From positions 1 through 6,222 of the forward strand of contig JAJZOM010000011.1 in assembly GCA_021811505.1 (NCBI GenBank): 6,222 nt of DNA, written 5' to 3'. Below are positions 1 through 5,425 of this stretch, piece after piece. Under the pieces are notes generated by a model. It was not told where the DNA came from and searched no databases. It saw only the letters and a list, made by a program, of their open reading frames with translations. This DNA is from Thermoplasmata archaeon. GTDB taxonomy: Archaea; Thermoplasmatota; Thermoplasmata; Thermoplasmatales; Thermoplasmataceae. The position numbers and the translations under genes were made by a program. Each line of letters opens with the position of its first letter. The first letter of the stretch is position 1.

Positions 1-18
1 TGAAAGTTTAGTGATATC

Positions 19-390
19 ATGTTCAAAGTGAGGTCCCAGGGTATACTTGTCTTGCCTTTCAAGCAGATAAGTGAACTCTTGAAAGTTGCCGAATCCGATA
101 GCAGTGTGTTCCAGAAAGCACGATCCCATGTCATATCCGGGCTTGGCAGCACTCACCATGAAGTACTTGGTGAACCATCCATCAGTTTTGAAATTACCGG
201 AAATAGGGTCATAACAAACTGTATAGCACAGGGAAAAGACCTGAAGGCAGCACTCAAAGCTTCCTTCAATCTTGTGTTCTCAGTTCTGGAGGAGCTTCTG
301 TCTCATTCGCTGGGGAACAGCGATATAGAAAACGAAGATGCGCTCATAGCGATAAGGGATATAGTGATTCTTGGGGTAGAAGAAATTTAG
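19..390 (+). CDS. Small Pcc1-like protein (possible KEOPS subunit), 123 aa
   Basis: The fold pattern resembles Pcc1, the small dimerising subunit of the KEOPS complex that makes t6A37 in tRNAs. Seen: an N-terminal strand and helix (residues 2-25, with LPF where Pcc1 has a strand ending in FP), a strand pair around SISFEITGNRVI (54-65), then IAQGKDLKAALKASFN (69-84) followed by a hydrophobic helix. This recalls the Pcc1 signature D-x-x-A-L-R-x-x-x-N. Two oddities are an insertion of about 20 residues in the middle and a 30-residue C-terminal tail; Pcc1 proteins are usually about 80 aa. The spacing between D and ALK is one residue longer than usual. The ATG is preceded by GTGAT at 11-15, which can pair with the 16S 3' end, so this start is likely; an in-frame TGA at 1-3 excludes a longer protein. 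The gene may be the last of an operon that begins outside the window. The gene is probably real; the Pcc1 assignment is tentative. Confidence 0.6.
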   Translation: MFKVRSQGILVLPFKQISELLKVAESDSSVFQKARSHVISGLGSTHHEVLGEPSISFEITGNRVITNCIAQGKDLKAALKASFNLVFSVLEELLSHSLGNSDIENEDALIAIRDIVILGVEEI

Positions 391-1829
391 ACCAGCTCGT
401 ACAACTTGAGGTTAGGCCATGCGTTTTGGTCATACTGAGGAATGGCAGCATACGAGGTCATTGGTGCTGAATTAACAACGGTGTATCCGCTGACTTCCCT
501 GAAGTGTATGGTCATGCTCGGATAGTTGCTGATTTTGCCATAATACTCATCGTCGGTAATGATTATAATTGCTCCCGTTGTTCTTATGCCATTTATCAGA
601 TTGACAAGGTCGCCAAAGAAGTCGGGTCCGTAAGTAAACATAAGGAAGTCTGTTGAAAAGAAGTACAGATCGGGTCTGGATGAAGACGACATGAAGAAAT
701 CGATAACGTCATTCGGGAAGTCCTCCACTATGCTTTTCCCCTCGAGATTGATGACAAAAGAATTCGCACGTTTAGATTTTTCAGCAGTTATATAATGCTT
801 CATTGTTTCGGAGTCAAGGGAATCCACGAGTATTCTGGACGTTTCATAACTGCTTGAAGTTGCATCGATAACTCCCCTTCCTTCAATAACTGCACTCTTG
901 ATCAGGTTGTTCTTAACCAGGTTCACAACATCATTTACGACGTTTGAATTATCCTTACGATGAAGCATTAGAACCGATCCGAGAGGAATGGACTTGGATT
1001 TTGTAGGCGTCAGCTTTGCCAGATCATCCGTGTCAAGAATCACCTCAAACTGCTCATGTTCAGCCTTTTTCTCATACTTTATCTTCTTGTCAGGGTAGGT
1101 AATTACGTTATGATTCAGAGGGGCGAACTTTCCGTCTTTCAAGGTATAAAGGAATATTGGGGTCGAACCTAGGGATATCCCTCTAAGTTTCTCTATAACC
1201 GAACTTCTGGTAAGGAAGTCGTCCTCAATGAAATAATTCATGGAGATTACCCCATCCGCAAAGTATTCAAGCTTCTGGTTCGCATCGGCTTCCAGGATAG
1301 CAATTACATTTGCACCGGACTTCTCAACGAGATCAGAATGGATCATGGAGAAAAGCAGGAGGTTGTTTATGTCATATTTCTCGGAAAGGGCTTCCATAGA
1401 ATCTATAACGATCAGAGGCGCATTTCCAGCATTCGAATCCACAAACTCGTAAAGTGCCCTGATTTCCGGCAACAGATCCGTTATATTTAGTATCAGACCG
1501 TTCTCCATGCCGTTTGAGACTTTTCCCTCTTCAATCATCCTTTCCAGCTTCTGTAGAGATTCAGTGCTGACGTTTATGGTCTCGCCCTTTAAGGAAGAAG
1601 CAAGATTCTTCAGGGATACATCCTTCAGCCACGGATAGGTCAACTGCAGTGCCTCATCAGAATATCTTGCAGAGAGGTAGCAAACGGGAACCTTATCCAT
1701 GATGGATTCTATGTAGCTGAGCGCAAATGTGGTTTTGCCTGCACCAGGCTTGCCTTTCACTACAAGAGACTTACCGTACTTCTGATTGAAAAATTTGTCC
1801 AGAAGTCCCATCAGTCCCTCTTTTTTCAT
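387..1829 (-). CDS. GvpD/KaiC-like RecA-superfamily ATPase, 480 aa
   Basis: A cytosolic P-loop ATPase of the KaiC/GvpD type. The N-terminal RecA domain (about residues 10-240) has Walker A GKPGAGKTT at 26-34, Walker B LIVIDSMEAL at 139-148, and near its end a KaiC-like VIEKLRG (211-217) followed by FLYTLKDGKF (226-235). The second half (about 283-480) looks like a degenerate RecA fold: strand SVLMLH (285-290) is followed by RKDNSN with no glycine-rich loop or Lys, and DLYFFSTDFLMF (387-398) sits where Walker B would be. Length and architecture recall GvpD, the halophile gas-vesicle regulator, but no gas-vesicle genes are nearby, so a general regulatory or signalling ATPase is inferred. The gene starts 4 bp after the DUF835 gene, whose 3' end carries AGAGGA 8 nt before this ATG, so the two are co-transcribed. 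A second possible start is Met7. The 3' end overlaps the convergent Pcc1-like gene by 4 bp. ATPase assignment is strong; the biological role is unknown. Confidence 0.85.
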   Translation of the reverse strand: MKKEGLMGLLDKFFNQKYGKSLVVKGKPGAGKTTFALSYIESIMDKVPVCYLSARYSDEALQLTYPWLKDVSLKNLASSLKGETINVSTESLQKLERMIEEGKVSNGMENGLILNITDLLPEIRALYEFVDSNAGNAPLIVIDSMEALSEKYDINNLLLFSMIHSDLVEKSGANVIAILEADANQKLEYFADGVISMNYFIEDDFLTRSSVIEKLRGISLGSTPIFLYTLKDGKFAPLNHNVITYPDKKIKYEKKAEHEQFEVILDTDDLAKLTPTKSKSIPLGSVLMLHRKDNSNVVNDVVNLVKNNLIKSAVIEGRGVIDATSSSYETSRILVDSLDSETMKHYITAEKSKRANSFVINLEGKSIVEDFPNDVIDFFMSSSSRPDLYFFSTDFLMFTYGPDFFGDLVNLINGIRTTGAIIIITDDEYYGKISNYPSMTIHFREVSGYTVVNSAPMTSYAAIPQYDQNAWPNLKLYELV

Positions 1830-1833
1830 ACAA

Positions 1834-2700
1834 TCATTCCTCTAAATCTGTAATTGTATACGGCTTCCATTCAAGGCAATATCTGGTGATCTGCCCAAAC
1901 TGGATGTGATCCATAGAACCTTCCCCGAATACCAGTATCAGGTACGCATTTTTTTCAAGAGCAACGCTCTTGACCTGCTCAAAGGCTCTTGCCACATCGT
2001 AGAACGAGTGGTATACAATAAGGAGATCGAAAACATCTATAAATATAATCTGTGCTTTATTCTCGCTAATTCTTTTAGCTATCGTATCAATGATAAATGT
2101 CAGGTTAACTGGCCTGTTTCTCTGTCCACCCATTGAATCGGTAACCCAGATGAAATTGTCGTCGGTAAGGATCTCCGGCATCTCGAGTTTTAAGTTGAAT
2201 CTTGAAACTATCAGTACAGATTCTTTATTGATTTTATCAGAAATCAGCAAAGACATGAACAGGTTTGTGAGCTCAGGGTTCATATAATAGGTATTGCCCG
2301 GGTAAAGGCCATTTTTCGCTAAGTATGTAGTGGCGCCGTTTATGATCTTAAGCTTACTAATAATATGGCTTGACAGAGCCTGCCTGAGCCTCTTTCTTGT
2401 TTCCTCTATATTTTTTGGGTCCAGTATCACGATCTCGGAAGTATATCTTATCTTGTCCTCAATTTCAGGTTCGTGTTCCGACATTAGGATAAGAAGGAAT
2501 TTTCTATTCTCCTGCAGGAACAATTCTTTGTCTTCTTCTTTTATCATCCCGTTGACGTAATAGATGAGGGAAGAAGGTTGAGTCTTCTCTATGAGGTCTT
2601 TTGAAATGTGATCCAGGAGGCGATATTCGATGCCAGTGGGTGCCATTATCTCATTGAACAGCTTCTCACGCTTCCCGCTTTCATCGTATAGAATAATCAT
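1834..2700 (-). CDS. Pseudo-receiver plus DUF835 domain protein, 288 aa
   Basis: A two-domain protein. Residues 1-110 follow the alternating strand/helix order of a response-regulator receiver: MIILYDES at strand 1 keeps an acidic pair (D6, E7), LLILMSE (69-75) resembles strand 4, and IVILDPKN (90-97) resembles the end of strand 5. However, the phospho-acceptor Asp position in SLIYYVNG (44-51) is Val or Asn, and the conserved Lys before Pro is Asp94. Residues about 136-280 match the DUF835 pattern: Y-x-x-N-P-E-L, VLIVSRF (162-168), FIWVTDS (183-189), IIFIDVFDLLI (218-228), then LILVFGE (254-260). DUF835 is an archaeal domain of unknown function, common beside signalling modules. I chose ATG 2700, not the upstream TTG at 2715, because a TATA-like box lies 28 bp upstream and the protein then begins directly at strand 1. 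The TTG abuts GGAGGT with no spacer. The gene is first in an operon with the downstream ATPase. Domain calls are by pattern only. Confidence 0.8.
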   Translation of the reverse strand: MIILYDESGKREKLFNEIMAPTGIEYRLLDHISKDLIEKTQPSSLIYYVNGMIKEEDKELFLQENRKFLLILMSEHEPEIEDKIRYTSEIVILDPKNIEETRKRLRQALSSHIISKLKIINGATTYLAKNGLYPGNTYYMNPELTNLFMSLLISDKINKESVLIVSRFNLKLEMPEILTDDNFIWVTDSMGGQRNRPVNLTFIIDTIAKRISENKAQIIFIDVFDLLIVYHSFYDVARAFEQVKSVALEKNAYLILVFGEGSMDHIQFGQITRYCLEWKPYTITDLEE

Positions 2701-2724
2701 TACTAAGTTAAGCAAACCTCCTCT

Positions 2725-2732
2725 TTATATAA
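2725..2732 (-). promoter_or_regulatory. TATA-like box of the DUF835-ATPase operon
   Basis: TTATATAA, read on the minus strand, is centred about 28 bp upstream of ATG 2700. That is the usual archaeal distance from TATA box to transcription start, so the transcript is predicted to begin at or next to the start codon. The GGAGGT at 2716-2721 would then lie upstream of the transcript start and not act as a ribosome site, unless transcription starts further upstream. Confidence 0.6.
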
Positions 2733-2825
2733 TTTTTACCATTGTTATAATTTTCTACTTGCCAGCGTTCATTGCACGAAGACCCGGATTAATTTCTTGT
2801 CGAGGCAAACACATGGCAATACAAC

Positions 2826-2833
2826 AAATTTAA
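2826..2833 (+). promoter_or_regulatory. TATA-like box of malate dehydrogenase
   Basis: AAATTTAA is centred about 27 bp upstream of ATG 2857, consistent with a leaderless transcript starting at the ATG. The only nearby purine-rich site, GAGGT at 2834-2838, is 18 nt from the ATG and too far to be a normal Shine-Dalgarno. The 2701-2856 gap holds this promoter and the divergent one for the DUF835 operon; I see no gene in it. Confidence 0.5.
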
Positions 2834-2856
2834 GAGGTTTACAGCGATTTTCCCTT

Positions 2857-3831
2857 ATGGTAAGGAAAAAAATTTCCGTCATAGGTGCTGGAAACGTTGG
2901 AGCTACCGTGGCACAATTTCTGGCGATGAAGGAATTAGGAGACGTATACCTTTTTGACGTTGTTGACGGCGTGCCTGAGGGCAAAGCCCTGGACATCCTT
3001 GAAGGACTTCCTCACTGGGGAGCGGATGTCATGGTCAAGGGGTTTACTACTGTAAATCCCGAAGCATACAAAAATCTTGAGAATTCCGATGTAGTGGTTA
3101 TAACGGCAGGTCTTGCCAGAAAACCGGGAATGAGCCGGGATGATCTCCTGAACAAGAATCTTGAGATCATGTCAGATGTAGCCAGGAATGTGAAAAAATA
3201 CAGTCCAAATTCAAAAGTCGTGATTGTATCGAATCCAGCAGATATAATGGCCTACGCGTTCCAGAAAGTCTCCGGCATGAAACCCGAGAGCATAATCGGT
3301 CTCGGAGGATCTTTAGACAGCGCGAGGTTCAGAACATTTCTTGCCGAGGAACTCCATGTATCCGTTGAGGATGTCAACGCCTTTGTTATTGGCGGACACG
3401 GCGATGATATGGTACCATTCATCAGATACTCCAACGTGGCTGGGATACCAATTTCCAACCTGCTGAGCAAAGAAAAAATAGAAGAGATCGTGAAGAGAAC
3501 CAGATTCGGGGGAGGAGAAATTGTGAATTACCTCAAGACGGGCAGTGCTTACTATGCTCCCGGTATTTCCATTACCGCCATGGTGGAATCGATAATAAAA
3601 GGAAAGGAGAGAATAATTCCGTGTGCGGCATACATCAGCGGCGAGCACTCAAAACACTACGGGATCAAGAACCTGTTTATAGGCGTACCCATTAGAATCG
3701 GGGAGAACTGTGTTGAACAGATATACGACATTGATTTCAGCAATGAAGAAAAAGCATTGTGGGACAAGACAGTCGAGTCCGTAACAGCAAGCTGTGCCAA
3801 GGTGGATGAGTTCCTCAAATCATCCCATTAA
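2857..3831 (+). CDS. mdh: Malate dehydrogenase (LDH-like family), 324 aa
   Basis: Catalyses NAD-dependent interconversion of malate and oxaloacetate in the cytoplasm as part of the citric acid cycle. The Rossmann motif GAGNVG is at residues 10-15. Asp34 at the end of strand 2 (LFDVVDG) favours NAD over NADP. The substrate loop ARKPGMSR carries Arg88 and Arg94, the two-arginine signature of malate rather than lactate dehydrogenases. Further hallmarks are VSNPADIM (124-131, where many homologues have Val for the Ala), LDSARFR with Asp154 and Arg157, and GGHGDDMVP with proton-relay His181. The length is normal for the family. The frame is open up to an ATG at 2797, but those 20 extra residues precede strand 1, match nothing, and would contain the promoter; ATG 2857 gives the expected MVRKKISVIG start and lies 27 bp from a TATA-like box. 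The gene is monocistronic, divergent from the DUF835 operon, and overlaps queC by 4 bp at its 3' end. Confidence 0.95.
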   Translation: MVRKKISVIGAGNVGATVAQFLAMKELGDVYLFDVVDGVPEGKALDILEGLPHWGADVMVKGFTTVNPEAYKNLENSDVVVITAGLARKPGMSRDDLLNKNLEIMSDVARNVKKYSPNSKVVIVSNPADIMAYAFQKVSGMKPESIIGLGGSLDSARFRTFLAEELHVSVEDVNAFVIGGHGDDMVPFIRYSNVAGIPISNLLSKEKIEEIVKRTRFGGGEIVNYLKTGSAYYAPGISITAMVESIIKGKERIIPCAAYISGEHSKHYGIKNLFIGVPIRIGENCVEQIYDIDFSNEEKALWDKTVESVTASCAKVDEFLKSSH

Positions 3832-4544
3832 TTTTTTTTCCGTGTTTTTAAGTATTTTTCGTAAAAATCAGGATATTTTTTATATTTAATTGGATCTTCA
3901 AGTTCTGCACCCATGAACCCCTGCAACCTCAACAGGCAGGAATCGCATTCTCCGCATGCTTCATCGCCCCCCTCGTAGCATGAAGACGTGAGCTCATAGG
4001 GTACTCCCAGACTCTTCCCCAGTTTGATGATCTCAGACTTCTTGAGATATTGCAGGGGCACCTTGATCTTGAAACCTTTCCTGTTACCAAGATCTGTTCC
4101 TATGTTCAGTGCATTTTCAAACGCATTGTAGAATTCCGGTCGGCAATCCGGGTATCCGGAGTAGTCAAGGGCGTTTGCACCTATGAAAATTGTACTGGAC
4201 CCATGGCTTTCAGCAAACGATGCTGCCATGGACAGGAAGATGATGTTGCGGGAAGGGACGTAAGTGTTCGGTATGCTGTCGCTGATATTTTTCAGATCTC
4301 TCTTCTCCACATCACCATGGCCGGTCAGTGCGCTCTTGGAGAGATCGTTGAGATTGATGCTGGCAACTATTCTGGGAACGTTGAACACTTGGGCTAACTT
4401 TTCAGACGAAACTAGTTCCTTCATATGCCTCTGCCCATAATTGAAACTTATTGCATAGCACTGGTAACCCTTCGATATGGCGTATGCCAGGACAGTGGCT
4501 GAATCAAGCCCTCCGGACAGGAGGCAAACTGCCTTTTCACCCAT
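3828..4544 (-). CDS. queC: 7-cyano-7-deazaguanine (preQ0) synthase QueC, 238 aa
   Basis: Converts 7-carboxy-7-deazaguanine to preQ0 using ATP and ammonia. In archaea preQ0 is inserted at G15 of tRNA and converted to archaeosine. Seen: the ATP-pyrophosphatase loop SGGLDS at residues 10-15; NYGQRH at 35-40; YVPSRN at 95-100; GANALDYSGYPDCRPEF at 122-138; and a zinc site of four cysteines, Cys189, Cys197, Cys200 and Cys203, in SCYEGG...CGECDSC. Length is normal. The start ATG lies inside the 3' end of queD (8-bp overlap), with AGGAG 10 nt upstream, so translation is coupled and the two form an operon. The 3' end overlaps mdh convergently by 4 bp. queE and the tRNA-modifying enzymes are not in the window. 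Very secure. Confidence 0.96.
   Translation of the reverse strand: MGEKAVCLLSGGLDSATVLAYAISKGYQCYAISFNYGQRHMKELVSSEKLAQVFNVPRIVASINLNDLSKSALTGHGDVEKRDLKNISDSIPNTYVPSRNIIFLSMAASFAESHGSSTIFIGANALDYSGYPDCRPEFYNAFENALNIGTDLGNRKGFKIKVPLQYLKKSEIIKLGKSLGVPYELTSSCYEGGDEACGECDSCLLRLQGFMGAELEDPIKYKKYPDFYEKYLKTRKKN
3832..3839 (+). terminator. T-tract terminator of malate dehydrogenase
   Basis: A run of eight T follows the mdh stop codon directly, with more T-rich sequence to about 3860. Archaeal RNA polymerase stops at such U-tracts without needing a hairpin. The tract is also the template for the C-terminal Lys-Lys-Asn of QueC on the other strand, so it does double duty. Confidence 0.55.
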
Positions 4545-5013
4545 TGATGGCCGACTCCTGGCAAGTGCACTGTCCCGGCCCCTCGTAGATGCAAATCCGA
4601 GCCTTTTTCAAATTACTGTATCCCTTCAATTTCTCTACAAATTTTCCGAGTACGTAGTCTGCAATCATCTCACTGGAAGTCATGGAACGATCAAGCAGAA
4701 AGACATCAGAAGCAGGAAATACATACTCTTTTAGGTTATATTTTACGATGCATTTCCCGGAGTTGCACACAACTTCAGAATATCCCGGATTCCGTGGCAC
4801 AAGTACCTTATGATCCATTTCATCAACAATGAGTCGCAGTGTTGATTTAACAATACCATAATCAATCAGGATCCCGTCAACGGGATCACCTTCCAGTTCC
4901 AGGCCAACGGAATAGTCATGGCCGTGCAGCCTCGAGCACTTTTCGATGGTAGGTATGAAATGAGCAGCAGAAAAGCTGATTCTGTTCAAATTTCCGTCTA
5001 TTCGCAGGAACAT
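4537..5013 (-). CDS. queD: 6-carboxytetrahydropterin synthase QueD (PTPS family), 158 aa
   Basis: Converts dihydroneopterin triphosphate to 6-carboxy-5,6,7,8-tetrahydropterin, an early step to preQ0. Seen: SFSAAHF with zinc ligand His18; CSRLHGH with catalytic Cys26 and zinc ligands His30 and His32 (the C-x3-HGH form typical of QueD/PTPS); GILIDYGIVK (47-56); DEMDHKVL with Asp67-His68 of the catalytic relay; and Glu144 in IYEGPGQC near the C-terminus. The frame is open to an ATG at 5112, but the extra 33 residues resemble nothing in the family. ATG 5013 starts just before strand 1 and has a TATA-like box 27 bp upstream, so I use it. It is the first gene of the queD-queC operon. The presence of Cys26 and of queC argues for the deazapurine pathway and against the folate-type PTPS variants, where this Cys is often replaced. 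Confidence 0.93.
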   Translation of the reverse strand: MFLRIDGNLNRISFSAAHFIPTIEKCSRLHGHDYSVGLELEGDPVDGILIDYGIVKSTLRLIVDEMDHKVLVPRNPGYSEVVCNSGKCIVKYNLKEYVFPASDVFLLDRSMTSSEMIADYVLGKFVEKLKGYSNLKKARICIYEGPGQCTCQESAING

Positions 5014-5036
5014 CTGGTCTATAATTGGCTGATACG

Positions 5037-5042
5037 TTATAA
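5037..5042 (-). promoter_or_regulatory. TATA-like box of queD-queC operon
   Basis: TTATAA on the minus strand, within an AT-rich stretch 5036-5049, is centred about 27 bp upstream of ATG 5013. No Shine-Dalgarno-like sequence lies close to that ATG, so a leaderless transcript is inferred. The position supports the shorter queD start. Confidence 0.55.
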
Positions 5043-5150
5043 TTTTAATGCAGTCCTCGTGTCTTGAGTGCCTGGCTGAAGACAGGGCCTGAAAATAATG
5101 TTCCTGTGCCACATGTATGCTGGGACACTGGAATTTGTCCGATCACACGA

Positions 5151-5179
5151 TTTAAACTAAATACAACTTTGTAATTATA
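5151..5179 (+). promoter_or_regulatory. Candidate tRNA-Arg promoter region
   Basis: Two TATA-like boxes lie before the tRNA. TTTAAACT at 5151-5158 would start transcription near 5180 and leave an 18-nt leader for RNase P. TAATTATA at 5172-5179 would start it at the tRNA 5' end itself, though its spacing is slightly short (about 24 bp). I cannot choose between them from sequence alone. Confidence 0.35.
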
Positions 5180-5198
5180 GTGATGGCTCAGTGCATAT

Positions 5199-5273
5199 GG
5201 GCGCGTGGCCTAGTCAGGATATGGCAGCAGCCTCCTAAGCTGCAGGTCGGGGGTCCGAATCCCCCCGCGCCCG
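5199..5273 (+). tRNA. tRNA-Arg, anticodon CCT
   Basis: A full cloverleaf. The acceptor GGGCGCG (5199-5205) pairs perfectly with CGCGCCC (5266-5272). The D stem is GCC/GGC with T13-T22 unpaired. The anticodon stem is GCAGC/GCTGC (5227-5231, 5239-5243) around loop CTCCTAA, giving anticodon CCT at 5234-5236, which reads AGG (Arg). The T stem is GGGGG/CCCCC (5249-5253, 5261-5265). T8, G15, G18, G19 and C48 are in place, and A20 at 5219 is the usual arginine identity base. The discriminator is G5273 and CCA is not encoded. No intron is present. G15 paired with C48 is the normal archaeosine site, linking this gene by function to the adjacent queD-queC. The T loop reads TCCGAAT, with C at position 55 where U (pseudouridine) is expected. 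Confidence 0.95.
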
Positions 5274-5286
5274 CTTTCGGCGGTTT
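5271..5286 (+). terminator. Short hairpin and T stretch after tRNA-Arg
   Basis: CCGC at 5271-5274 can pair with GCGG at 5280-5283 around a 5-nt loop, followed by TTT. The 5' arm uses the last bases of the tRNA, so it competes with the acceptor stem. It is small; the T5 at 5342-5346 is an alternative end. The 5274-5425 gap between the convergent tRNA and PCNA genes holds no gene that I can see. Confidence 0.3.
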
Positions 5287-5395
5287 CAAGCCATTTTCAA
5301 AATATCTGTACATCCTTAAGCAATCTACGTTGTTCAGCAGATTTTTATGTCATTCAGCGGGATTCTGTGCTTCTGCCTTCCTCCGTCATCGGATC

Positions 5396-5418
5396 AAAAA
5401 TGAGGAAATGTGGTAAAA
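5396..5418 (-). terminator. T-rich terminator of PCNA
   Basis: On the minus strand, the region just after the PCNA stop codon has TTTT (5418-5415) and TTTTT (5400-5396), a typical archaeal U-rich termination zone without a strong hairpin. Confidence 0.4.
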
Positions 5419-5425
5419 TAGGCAA

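Noticed and set aside
387..1829. Gas-vesicle gene cluster suggested by the GvpD-like protein
   Set aside because: No gvpA, gvpN or other vesicle genes occur nearby; only the ATPase architecture is shared.
2701..2715. TTG start at 2715 adding five residues to the DUF835 protein
   Set aside because: GGAGGT directly abuts the TTG with no spacer, and the TATA-like box places the transcript start at about 2700, the ATG that opens the first strand.
2797..2856. 20-residue N-terminal extension of malate dehydrogenase
   Set aside because: It precedes the Rossmann strand, resembles no family member, and overlaps the likely promoter.
3313..3648. Open frame of 111 codons antisense to mdh, and a similar one at 4050-4397 antisense to queC
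   Set aside because: Both lie entirely inside well-identified genes, have no recognisable domain and no start signal.
5062..5085. Weak inverted repeat (GCCTG with CAGGGC) upstream of queD as a possible regulatory RNA
   Set aside because: Only four continuous pairs; it lies upstream of the predicted transcript start and matches no riboswitch that I know.
5014..5112. 33-residue N-terminal extension of QueD
   Set aside because: It matches nothing in the family and contains the TATA-like box; the ATG at 5013 fits the PTPS start.
5199..5425. tRNA gene as integration site with an attachment repeat
   Set aside because: No repeat of the tRNA 3' end, no integrase, and ordinary housekeeping genes on both sides.
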